Part shown: positions 1 through 7,639 of the stretch, piece by piece
How positions within the stretch are numbered: position 1 is the stretch's first letter
How the letters are laid out: each line of letters opens with the position of its first letter
Assembly: GCA_040235375.1 (NCBI GenBank)
Contig: JBECKQ010000220.1
Span: 1-17,898 of the forward strand
Direction: 5' to 3'
DNA length: 17,898 nt
From: JBECKQ01 sp040235375
GTDB taxonomy: Bacteria; Planctomycetota; Phycisphaerae; UBA1845
Notes under the pieces: model-generated
What the model was told of the DNA's origin: nothing
Databases searched by the model: none
The model's input: only the letters and a program-made list of their open reading frames with translations
Made by a program: the position numbers and the translations under genes

Positions 1-480
1 TTCTGGCGCTGGCTGGGTGTCGAGGCCATGCCGTACGACAATGCGATGATCGACGTCTCAACCGACGGAGTCGTGTGGACGACCGCCTGGGATAACGGAA
101 CCACTACACTCTCCGACTCGGGCTGGACGCTGGCGACGGTGGACATCTCGTCCGTTGCGGACGACGCCGCGGCCGTCTACATTCGCTGGGGGATGGGGCC
201 GACGGACCACACGGTTACCTATCCCGGCTGGAACATCGACGACGTCGAGATCTGGGCGGCCGTGCCTGTGCCCCCGCCGCCGGGCGACTACAACGGTGAC
301 GGCTGGGTAAATGCCGACGACGCTGCCAGCTTTGCCGAGTGCATCAACGGCCCGGACAACTTGCCGCCGCTGCTCGCGCCCGCGACTGAAGCGGAATGTC
401 TCGACGCGTTCGACTGGGATGGCGACAACGACGTCGACCTCGTCGATTTCGCGAGTTTCCAGCAGGTGTTCGCGAACTGA
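1..480 (+). CDS. Secreted protein, C-terminal part with dockerin-like calcium loops (5' truncated)
   Basis: The frame is open from base 1, so the N-terminus lies outside the window; the visible ATG at 28 is probably internal. The first ~85 residues look like the end of a beta-sandwich or MAM-like domain, finishing in GWNIDDVEIWA, a common closing motif of jelly-roll domains attached to secreted enzymes. A Pro-rich linker (VPVPPPPGD) follows. Then come two dockerin type I-like calcium loops: DYNGDGWVNADD, and DWDGDNDVDLVD at the end. This tail is very common on secreted planctomycete proteins, where it probably serves surface attachment or protein-protein contacts rather than a classical cellulosome. 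The catalytic or binding function of the missing part cannot be told. It is convergent with the metal-efflux cluster and looks unrelated to it. Confidence 0.85.
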   Translation, partial: FWRWLGVEAMPYDNAMIDVSTDGVVWTTAWDNGTTTLSDSGWTLATVDISSVADDAAAVYIRWGMGPTDHTVTYPGWNIDDVEIWAAVPVPPPPGDYNGDGWVNADDAASFAECINGPDNLPPLLAPATEAECLDAFDWDGDNDVDLVDFASFQQVFAN

Positions 481-800
481 GTACGCGCCCGGTCTGCCAT
501 TGCTCTGGGTGTAGTGCGAACCGGGTCATTCCCGCGGGTTGGCGCGATCTCGCCGCCGCCGCGCGCCGTTGTTTTGGGGCGGCGGAAACCGAACCCCACT
601 CCCGTGAAGCGAGGGGCAGGGGGAGGGTTGAGTGAACGGCGACGCCGTTTGCAGTACGCAACTGCTCTCGAGCGGCGCGTGTTGGGAAGTCCCGCAGGCG
701 CTCTTGGCGCATAAGCGGTTGACGTCGTATCCGCTCCCTCAGGTCGCGGCTCTGATGCGCTCAGGCGCCTGTGCGCTGCCCCTCTTCCGGATTGTGAACG
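481..800. other. Convergent intergenic region without a recognisable gene
   Basis: This gap separates the dockerin gene (+) from the end of the efflux cluster (-). The ORFs crossing it are short, rich in Arg, Pro and Ala, and resemble nothing known. It holds a GC-rich imperfect hairpin at 757-776 (GCGCTCAGG / CCTGTGCGC around CAGGCGCCTG), but no T-run follows on either strand, so a classical terminator cannot be called. The stretch 590-630 is a purine-rich low-complexity segment. Nothing else is supported. Confidence 0.5.
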
Positions 801-869
801 TCACATCGATCCGAACAGGAACGCGAACAATTGCGCGAAGAAAATGTACAGCAGATTCACGATAAACAT
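801..869 (-). CDS. Possible 22-residue hydrophobic membrane peptide downstream of cusA
   Basis: An ATG-to-TGA frame of 23 codons encodes an almost entirely hydrophobic peptide beginning MFIVNLLYIFFAQ and ending FLFGSM. It contains five Leu and seven Phe, one Asn and one Gln, and no charged side chain, so it would form one transmembrane helix. It lies about 70 bases after the cusA stop on the same strand and could be the last gene of the operon. The Shine-Dalgarno evidence is weak: GGAGG lies 15 bases before the ATG, longer than optimal. Tiny single-helix peptides are known partners of membrane complexes, such as AcrZ with AcrB, KdpF and CydX, so an accessory of the pump is possible. It could also be a chance frame; no homologue is recognised. 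Confidence 0.4.
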   Translation of the reverse strand: MFIVNLLYIFFAQLFAFLFGSM

Positions 870-896
870 GTCAAACCCCCGCACCCTCCGAATTCA

Positions 897-938
897 GATT
901 TCTGATCTCGGACCTCCGATTTCTGACCTCCGACCTCC
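897..938. repeat. Tandem pair of 21-bp repeats after cusA
   Basis: Two adjacent 21-base units (897-917 and 918-938) both start GATTTCTGA and end GACCTCC, and differ at two positions. The second unit runs into the cusA stop codon. On the minus strand they give several GGAGGTC motifs just before the small hydrophobic ORF. They look like intergenic simple-sequence repeats rather than an operator. Confidence 0.7.
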
Positions 939-3900
939 TACGTGTCAGGGGTCGCCGCGCCCGCCTTCCTCTGCTCGCGCCGCAGGCTGAACTGCTTGGC
1001 GACCAGGAAGATCACCGGATAGATCAGAAGCTCCATGATAAAGCTCGTCAGCAGGCCGCCAAACATCGGCGCGGCCAGACGCTTCATCACGTCCGAGCCG
1101 GTTTGCGTGCCGATGATAATCGGAAGCAGGCCGAGCATCATCGTCATCACCGTCATCGTCTTCGGCCGGATGCGCAGCACCGCGCCTTCATGAATCGCCG
1201 CCTTCAGGTCGGCCATCGAGTTCATCCGTCCCTCGGCCTTGAACTTGTCGTAGCTGTTGTGCAGGTACAGCAGCATCACCATGCCCGTCTCGGCGTCCAG
1301 ACCCGCCAGGGCGATCAACCCGACCCACACCGCCAGCGACATGTTGTATCCGGCGAAATACAGGAACCAGATCGCCCCGATCAGGCTGAACGGCACGGCC
1401 AGCAGCACCACGCACGTGTCGAACCAGCTTCCGTGCGACAGGTACAGCAGCAGCACGATCAGCACGAACACGGCCGGCACGGCCACGGCCAGCCGCCGGT
1501 TGGCCGCCTGGATGTACTCGTACTGCCCCGACCAGATGAGGTTATACCCGGCCGGCAGCGGAACCGTCTTCGCGACCTGCGCCTTCGCCTGCTCGACCCA
1601 GCCGCCCACGTCCGACGTGGTCAGATCGACGTAGATCCACGCGGTCTTGCGGGCGTTCTCGCTCTTGATGCTCGGCGGACCCTTGTGCACGTCGATCGTC
1701 GCGACCTGCGCCAGCGGCACCTGCGCGCCCGACGGTGTCGGCACGAGCGCTCGCTTCAGCGCCGGGACGTTGTCGCGCAGCTCGCGCATGTAGCGGAGGT
1801 TCACCGGGTAGCGCTCCAGCCCCTCGACCGTGTACGTGATGTTCATCCCCCCCATGGCGGACAGAATGACGTCCTCCACGTCGCCGATGCGCAGGCCGTA
1901 GCGGGCGATCTCGTCGCGATCGATGTTGAAGTCCACATAGTTGCCGCCGACGCTCTTTTCCGGATAGGCGCTCAGCGTGCCCGGCATGGTGCGGACCTGC
2001 GCCGCGATCTGCCCGGCGAGATCCGCCAGCATGGACAGGTTGTCGCCCATGATCTTGATGCCCACCGGCGTCTTGATGCCCGTGCTTAGCATGTCGATCC
2101 GCGTCTTGATCGGCATCGTCCAGGCGTTCGTCAGGCCGGGGAAGTTGACCACGTCGTTAAGGCCGTCAACGTGCGTGCCGTCCGCCTCTTCCCAGCCGTA
2201 GGTCAGCTCGTCTATGGTGATCGGCCGCTGTTCCGGCCAGAAATGCTCGAGTCCGGTGTACTTCTTGACCCAGCCGGGCAGAAACGCGAACCACCGGTCG
2301 AAATCCCGCTTCCTCCACTTGTCGCGGTTCGGCTCGAGCATGATCGTCGTTTCGAGCATGGACAGCGGCGCCGGGTCGGTCGCGGTCTCGGCCCGGCCGA
2401 CCTTGCCGAACACGTGATGCGCTTCCGGAAACGTCTTGATCAACGCGTCGGTTTGCTGCAGCAGGGCGCGGGCTTCAGTGATGCTGATGCCGGGATCGGT
2501 CGTGGGCATGTACAGAAGGTCGCCCTCGTTCAGCGGCGGCATGAACTCGCTGCCCAGCTGATGGCTCAGCTTCAACACGGGTATCTTCGCCCCGACGACC
2601 TGGTGGCCGAAGACGTACTCCTGCATCGGCAGGATGGCGCTGGCCACCAGAACAACGGCCACCAGCAATGTCACGTACTTGCCGCGCATCGCCAGCCAGA
2701 AGAACGGCTCGTAGATCCGCCGCAGCAGGCGGCTCACCGGGTTGGTCTGCTCGTTTGGAATCCGGCCGCGGATGAAGTAGATCATCAGCACCGGCACGAT
2801 CGTCACCGCCGACAGCGCCGCCGCCCCCATGGCGAACGTCTTCGTGTACGCCAGCGGCTTGAACAATCGCCCGCTCTGCTCCCCCAGCACGAAGATGGGA
2901 ATGAAGCTGACCGTGATGATGAGCAATGCGAAGAACAGCGTCGGCCCGACCTCCTTGGCCGCGTCGATGATGATCTCCACGTGCGGCTTCTTGCCCTTGT
3001 CGCGCTCGTAATGCTTGTGCGCGTTCTCCACCATGATCACCGAGCTGTCCACCATCGCTCCGATGGCGATCGCGATCCCGCCCAGGCTCATGATGTTCGC
3101 GTTAATGTCCATCGCGTTCATCACGATCAGACTCATGAGTACGGCCGTCGGGATCACCACGATCGCCACGAACGCGCTGCGCAGGTGCAACAGGAACACG
3201 ATGCACACCAGCGCGACCACGACCATTTCCTCGACGAGCTTCTCCTTGAGCGTGTGAACGGCCCGCTCGATGAGCGCCGAGCGATCGTACTCGGTGACCA
3301 CATCCACACCCGGCGGAAGCCCCGCGCGCAGATCGTCGATCTTCCGCTTCACGTCCTGGATGACTTTGTACGCGTTCTCGCCGTAACGCATCACGACGAT
3401 GCCGCCGGCTACCTCGCCCTCGCCGTTGGATTCCGAGAGCCCGCGGCGAAGCTCCGGCCCCAGGTGAACGTCCGCCACGTCGCGCAGATACACTGGCGTC
3501 CCGTTGGGGTTGGCCCGGATGACAATCTTCTTGAGGTCTTCAACGGCCTGCTTGGAGCGGACGCGCGACATAGGAATGCCCTGTTTCTCGGCCGCGGCGA
3601 TCTGCTCCGGCGAGAGCTGCCCGAGATACCCGCGCCCCCGCACCATGTATTCCGTCTCGGATATCTCCAGCACGCGGCCGCCCACGTCGTTGTTGGACCG
3701 CTGGATGGCCGTCTTGACCTCGCTGAGGGGAATGTTGTAGGCCAGCAGTTGATCGGGATCGATGATGACCTGGTACTGCCGAACGAAGCCGCCCACCGAC
3801 GCCACTTCCGACACGCCCTCCACGGCCGTCAGCTCGAACCGCAGGTACCAGTCCTCAATGCTGCGCAGCTCCGACAGGTCGTATTCGGCCAGCACCAGCT

Positions 3901-4570
3901 TGTGCTTCGGATCCCACGGGCAGCGCCCCGGCTTGTCGAAGATGCGCACGCGCTCGAGGCGGTCACGAATGTCGGCCGGCGCGTCCTCCCGGCTGGCGTA
4001 CCAGTGGCGCTCGCCCTTCTTGCCCTGCGGCTGCGTGGTGGTGGGGGACCCGACGGGGATATCCGCTGCGTACTCGCGCCGCGGACCGGGGTCGTAGTAC
4101 ATCCCCTCCGGGTGTTCCGGACAGTAGTAGCCGTTCCGCACCGAGTATTCGTAAACCCAGCCCACGCCCGTTGCGTCCGGCCCAAGCTGCGGCGTCACGC
4201 CTTTCGGCAGGCGCCCGGCGACGTAGTTCAGGTATTCCAGCACGCGCGAGCGTGCCCAGTAAATGTCCGTACCGTCCTCAAAGATGATGTATACGAAGGA
4301 GAGACCGAAGAACGAGTAGCCCCGCACGACCTTGGCGTACGGCACGGCCAGCATGGCCGTCGTCAGCGGATACGTGACCTGGTCCTCGACCACCTGCGGC
4401 GCCTGGCCGGGATAGTCGGTGAAGATGATCACCTGCACGTCGGACAGGTCGGGGATGGCGTCCAGGCGGATGTTGTAGATCGTCCACACACCGCCGGCGA
4501 CCACGAAGCCCGTCAGAATCAGGACAAGCAGGCGGTTGCGGGCACAGAATTCGATCAGTTTCGCAATCAT
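938..4570 (-). CDS. cusA: CusA/CzcA-type heavy-metal RND efflux pump with an inserted metal-binding-like segment
   Basis: This is a 1210-residue inner-membrane proton antiporter exporting metal from periplasm or cytosol through CusB and an outer-membrane channel. Family hallmarks are DLSDVQV (41-47), GPDATGVGW (130-138), NANIMSLGGIAIAIGAMVD (490-508) and RIRPKTMT (1133-1140). Residues expected in the proton relay are present: Asp508, Glu1094 (in AETG) and Lys1137. RIDMLSTGIK (824-833) keeps a conserved Met; other Cu-ligand Met positions need an alignment. E. coli CusA has about 1047 residues. Much of the excess is an insertion at about 146-228 between VYEYSVR and DLSELRSIEDW; it holds CPEH (150-153) and KPGRCPWD (213-220), resembling a split HMBD. 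A second extension lies at about 752-806. The ATG start gives the usual N-terminal helix. A 73-base gap separates it from the upstream HMBD gene. Confidence 0.96.
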   Translation of the reverse strand: MIAKLIEFCARNRLLVLILTGFVVAGGVWTIYNIRLDAIPDLSDVQVIIFTDYPGQAPQVVEDQVTYPLTTAMLAVPYAKVVRGYSFFGLSFVYIIFEDGTDIYWARSRVLEYLNYVAGRLPKGVTPQLGPDATGVGWVYEYSVRNGYYCPEHPEGMYYDPGPRREYAADIPVGSPTTTQPQGKKGERHWYASREDAPADIRDRLERVRIFDKPGRCPWDPKHKLVLAEYDLSELRSIEDWYLRFELTAVEGVSEVASVGGFVRQYQVIIDPDQLLAYNIPLSEVKTAIQRSNNDVGGRVLEISETEYMVRGRGYLGQLSPEQIAAAEKQGIPMSRVRSKQAVEDLKKIVIRANPNGTPVYLRDVADVHLGPELRRGLSESNGEGEVAGGIVVMRYGENAYKVIQDVKRKIDDLRAGLPPGVDVVTEYDRSALIERAVHTLKEKLVEEMVVVALVCIVFLLHLRSAFVAIVVIPTAVLMSLIVMNAMDINANIMSLGGIAIAIGAMVDSSVIMVENAHKHYERDKGKKPHVEIIIDAAKEVGPTLFFALLIITVSFIPIFVLGEQSGRLFKPLAYTKTFAMGAAALSAVTIVPVLMIYFIRGRIPNEQTNPVSRLLRRIYEPFFWLAMRGKYVTLLVAVVLVASAILPMQEYVFGHQVVGAKIPVLKLSHQLGSEFMPPLNEGDLLYMPTTDPGISITEARALLQQTDALIKTFPEAHHVFGKVGRAETATDPAPLSMLETTIMLEPNRDKWRKRDFDRWFAFLPGWVKKYTGLEHFWPEQRPITIDELTYGWEEADGTHVDGLNDVVNFPGLTNAWTMPIKTRIDMLSTGIKTPVGIKIMGDNLSMLADLAGQIAAQVRTMPGTLSAYPEKSVGGNYVDFNIDRDEIARYGLRIGDVEDVILSAMGGMNITYTVEGLERYPVNLRYMRELRDNVPALKRALVPTPSGAQVPLAQVATIDVHKGPPSIKSENARKTAWIYVDLTTSDVGGWVEQAKAQVAKTVPLPAGYNLIWSGQYEYIQAANRRLAVAVPAVFVLIVLLLYLSHGSWFDTCVVLLAVPFSLIGAIWFLYFAGYNMSLAVWVGLIALAGLDAETGMVMLLYLHNSYDKFKAEGRMNSMADLKAAIHEGAVLRIRPKTMTVMTMMLGLLPIIIGTQTGSDVMKRLAAPMFGGLLTSFIMELLIYPVIFLVAKQFSLRREQRKAGAATPDT

Positions 4571-4643
4571 GCAGCCATCAAACCAGTGGGGAAACCGCCT
4601 TCATTACCGACCGACCTTCGTACATTCCCACCTTCCCACTTTC

Positions 4644-6014
4644 TCACTTCGTCCCCACCAGCTCGCCGCACTGGAGCATGTCGAACCCGTAGTATGGATT
4701 CCGCTTCGCCTCCGAGTCCTGAATCCAGTCGCCTTTCGACATGGGGCAATGGTAGATGTACAGCTTCGGATACTTCTGTTTGTCCGGCCGGACGTGATCG
4801 ACCAGCGTGCGCATCGCCGTGCTCAGGTCACTGAACGCTGCACGGCTGGCAGCAAGGTCCTCGCCGCGCATCTTCACCGCCGCCTCGCGCAGCGACGCAA
4901 GCGCCGCGCCGAATTCCTTCGGCAGGTCCACCTTCGGATCGTCCAGGTGCTTTCGTATCTCGTCGGAAGCGGCCACCAGGCCGAGCGCCTGCTTGGCGGC
5001 GCCTTTCGTGTTGTCCGCCGCAAACCGCATCTGCAGTTCGAGGTAATGTTCCATGAGGTTGTTCATCTGCACCTGCATTGCCTCAGAAGCTGTCTCCGGC
5101 TTCGGCAGATCGGCTCGGGCCACCAGCCGCATCCCGCAGATGTTGCACGTCCCCGGTGTTTCGCTGCCTTCCTCCGGATGCATGGGGCAGACGTATGGAA
5201 GACCCTCGCCCGGCCGGCCGGGTGAGGCCATCAGTTGCCGCGCCCACGCAACGTCGCCGATCGGCTGCAGCCTCATGCCACACTTCGGGCACTGTCCGGG
5301 CTCTGCGGAGAAGTAATCGCACACCTTCATCGGGCACACGTATTTCGCATCCGCCGGAATCGTTGCGTGCTCCTGCTCGGGTGTTTGTTCCGCTTGCCCA
5401 TCGCCGGCCACCAGTTCGCTGGCGCAGATCGTGCACCGGCCGGGCGAATCACTGTGAACAAGCGGGTGCATGGGGCAATGGTACTGTGCTTCACCAGCCA
5501 CTTCGGGCCTCGCCGGCACGTTCCCGTCCGCCATATCTTCCGCGAGCCACACGCCCCGGAACGGCACCAGCTTTCGCCCGTCTTTCGGACAGGTTCCTGG
5601 CTTCGCGCTGATGTACGCCGCGTGCTTCTGATCGGGGCACGTGTACATCACCTTGAATGGCGACAGCGGCTTGCCGCACCGCGGGCACTTGCCATCCGTC
5701 CGCGAGAACACGGATTGATGATCGGGGCAGGTGTACGCCACGTCCCCGCCCTGCGCCGCCATCAACGCCTTCGCCCAGGGGACTTCGCCGATCGGCTTCA
5801 GTTGCATGCCGCACCATGGGCACTCGCCCGGCTCGCTGGAGAAATACGCGCCCTGCTTGGCCGGGTCGGCCTGGTTGGGGTGCTTCTCCATGGGGCAGGC
5901 GTACTTGGCGCCTTCCGGTAGGACCGTTTGTGCATCGGCGCTTTGGGAAAACGCTGTCGAGTGGTACGCGAAAACGAAAGCGACGGAGTACAAACCGATG
6001 ATTGTGCTGCGCAT
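4644..6014 (-). CDS. Periplasmic metal-binding protein with six tandem HMBD repeats and a C-terminal DUF3347-like domain
   Basis: From the ATG at 6014 the product has 456 residues and starts with a signal peptide (MRSTIIGLYSVAFVFAYHS, cut near AFSQ). Six repeats of the heavy-metal-binding-domain pattern Y-x-C-P...PG-x-CP-x-C-G-x-x-L follow, at about 38-72, 94-121, 124-154, 178-204, 225-252 and 275-300. Repeats 1 and 5 share a PIG(E/D)VxWA(K/R)xLMA linker, indicating internal duplication. Residues ~308-456 form a helical DUF3347-like domain, as found at the C-terminus of some CusB proteins, ending in YHCPM...NPYYGFDMLQCGEL. The likely role is capture of soft metal (Cu/Ag) and delivery to the pump. 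GAGAGG lies six bases before this ATG; a TTG at 6050 overlapping the cusB stop would add 12 residues. Repeat 3 has CPKDG and repeat 4 has CTICA in place of CPxCG, so these may bind more weakly. Confidence 0.92.
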   Translation of the reverse strand: MRSTIIGLYSVAFVFAYHSTAFSQSADAQTVLPEGAKYACPMEKHPNQADPAKQGAYFSSEPGECPWCGMQLKPIGEVPWAKALMAAQGGDVAYTCPDHQSVFSRTDGKCPRCGKPLSPFKVMYTCPDQKHAAYISAKPGTCPKDGRKLVPFRGVWLAEDMADGNVPARPEVAGEAQYHCPMHPLVHSDSPGRCTICASELVAGDGQAEQTPEQEHATIPADAKYVCPMKVCDYFSAEPGQCPKCGMRLQPIGDVAWARQLMASPGRPGEGLPYVCPMHPEEGSETPGTCNICGMRLVARADLPKPETASEAMQVQMNNLMEHYLELQMRFAADNTKGAAKQALGLVAASDEIRKHLDDPKVDLPKEFGAALASLREAAVKMRGEDLAASRAAFSDLSTAMRTLVDHVRPDKQKYPKLYIYHCPMSKGDWIQDSEAKRNPYYGFDMLQCGELVGTK

Positions 6015-6046
6015 AATCGACCTCTCATTCGGGTTCCGCATTGGTA

Positions 6047-7639
6047 TCAATCGCTCGTCGATGGGCCGGACGTTGCGATCTGCTCTGCGTGCTCGCCTGC
6101 ATGTTCCTGATGCATGGGCGAGCTGGCCGTTGACGGAGCGGAAGCGGTGCCGCCGCCCCTGCCGTCGCCCGCCCGTTCGGGGAGCGGCTCATTGGGCCTG
6201 ATCATCTTTTCGATGGCCTCCTGCAGGCTGCTCTCCGCGTCGATGAGGAACTGCCCGCTCAGAACGATCTTGTCGCCCGGCTCGAGTCCCTGGCGGACTT
6301 CGACCATGTCGTTCTCCGCATGCACGCCGACCTCGAGCTCGCGCGGCTGGAACGTCCCGCCCGGCAGCGCCAGGAACGCCACCTGCCGCACGCCGGAGTC
6401 GATGTACGCCTCGCGCGGAATCAATACCGCCTCGCGATCGAGATCGCTCTTCAACGTCACCGTCGCGTACATCCCGGGCTTCAACGTGAGATCCGGGTTG
6501 GGAAATACCAGCCGCACCTTGATCACCCGGGCCCGCTCCTCGAGGTAAGGGTAGATATAGACCACCTTTCCCGTGTAGCTTTGCGCGGGTATGTAAGTAA
6601 GCGACATGGTCGCCTGCTCGCCGACTCGCACCCAGGGAAGCTGATATTCATAAACATCTACGTACACCCACACGGTCGACAGATCGGCGAGCGTATACAG
6701 CCGCATCCCCGGCTTTACGTACATCCCCTCGAGGGCCATCTTCTCCGTCACGATGCCGCTCGCCGGCGAGTTGATCGTCAGCGTCTTCTTGATCTCGCGC
6801 GTCCGGTGCAGCTCGTCGATCTGCTTGTCCGATATGTCGAAATACTTGAGCTGCACGCGCGCCGCCTCGAGCAGTCGCTCCGCCTGCTCGCGAGCCTCCG
6901 GCAGCGTGCTGTCGGTCAGCCGCTCGACGCCGCGAATCGCCGCCAGGTATTCCTCCTGCGCGGAATACAGCTTCGGTGAGTACACGTCGAAGAGCGGCTC
7001 GCCCTTCTTGACCATCACCCCCGTCTCATTCACGTACAGCTTTTCGATCCAGCCATCGAACTTCGTGTCGATGTAGGTCACGCCCTCTTCGTTGTAATCC
7101 ACGCGACCCACCGTGCGGATCGCCTTCACCAGCGGGCCCCGGTGCACCACCGTCGTCCGCACCCCCATGTTCTGGATCGTCACCGGGTCGATCGTGACGT
7201 TCGGACCGGCCACCACCTCGTCCGCGTACACCGGTACGAGGTCCATCCCCATCGGGCTCTTGCCCGGATGGTCGGAGATGTAGCTCGGGTCCATCGGGGC
7301 GCGCCAGTAGAGAATCTTCCGCTCCTGCGGACCTTTCGCCTTCGCGCCGCCCGACGCCTGGTCCCCGCTCTTGCTCTGCTTGAGCGGCGTCAGCTTCATG
7401 TGGCAGATCGGGCACTCGCCCGGCCCTTTCTGAATAACGTTGGGGTGCATGCCGCAGGTGTAGAGTTGCTCGGACTTGTCGGCGGCTTTCGCGGTGGGCG
7501 CTTCGCCGGCCCCCCCCGCCGATGAAGCCCAATAGCCGACTCCGCCGCCGACTGCGAGTGCCGCGACCACCACCACCACCCAGATCCACGTGCGTCCGCC
7601 TCGCCCGAAAGCGGGCCTCTGTCTGCTCGGTATCATCAT
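6047..7639 (-). CDS. cusB: CusB-type RND periplasmic adaptor with N-terminal heavy-metal-binding domains
   Basis: This 530-residue adaptor (membrane fusion protein) links CusA to the outer-membrane factor. An uncleaved N-terminal helix lies at about 18-38 (WIWVVVVVAALAVGGGVGYW). An HMBD follows at 60-86, with CGMHP (62-66) and CPICHM (77-82), then a degenerate HMBD at 109-137 (YWRAPMDP...GMDLVP) that has lost its cysteines. Adaptor domains come next: barrel-sandwich hybrid halves near 185-222 and 285-322 (GWIEKLYV, INSPASGIV), an alpha hairpin at 225-285, and beta-barrel and membrane-proximal domains to about 480 (PGMYATVTL, VLIPREAYID, GQFLIDAES). The last 50 residues are a disordered tail with a His-rich patch (MHQEHAGEHAEQ). 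The ATG overlaps the upstream stop by four bases (ATGA), indicating translational coupling. Confidence 0.96.
   Translation of the reverse strand: MMIPSRQRPAFGRGGRTWIWVVVVVAALAVGGGVGYWASSAGGAGEAPTAKAADKSEQLYTCGMHPNVIQKGPGECPICHMKLTPLKQSKSGDQASGGAKAKGPQERKILYWRAPMDPSYISDHPGKSPMGMDLVPVYADEVVAGPNVTIDPVTIQNMGVRTTVVHRGPLVKAIRTVGRVDYNEEGVTYIDTKFDGWIEKLYVNETGVMVKKGEPLFDVYSPKLYSAQEEYLAAIRGVERLTDSTLPEAREQAERLLEAARVQLKYFDISDKQIDELHRTREIKKTLTINSPASGIVTEKMALEGMYVKPGMRLYTLADLSTVWVYVDVYEYQLPWVRVGEQATMSLTYIPAQSYTGKVVYIYPYLEERARVIKVRLVFPNPDLTLKPGMYATVTLKSDLDREAVLIPREAYIDSGVRQVAFLALPGGTFQPRELEVGVHAENDMVEVRQGLEPGDKIVLSGQFLIDAESSLQEAIEKMIRPNEPLPERAGDGRGGGTASAPSTASSPMHQEHAGEHAEQIATSGPSTSD

Noticed and set aside
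757..776. Hairpin as terminator of the efflux operon
   Set aside because: The stem has a mismatch and a minimal loop, and no T-run follows on either strand.
2171..4834. Long plus-strand ORF (887 residues)
   Set aside because: It lies antisense to cusA and is extremely rich in His, Arg, Asp and Gln, as expected from the complement of GC-rich codons; no domain is recognisable.
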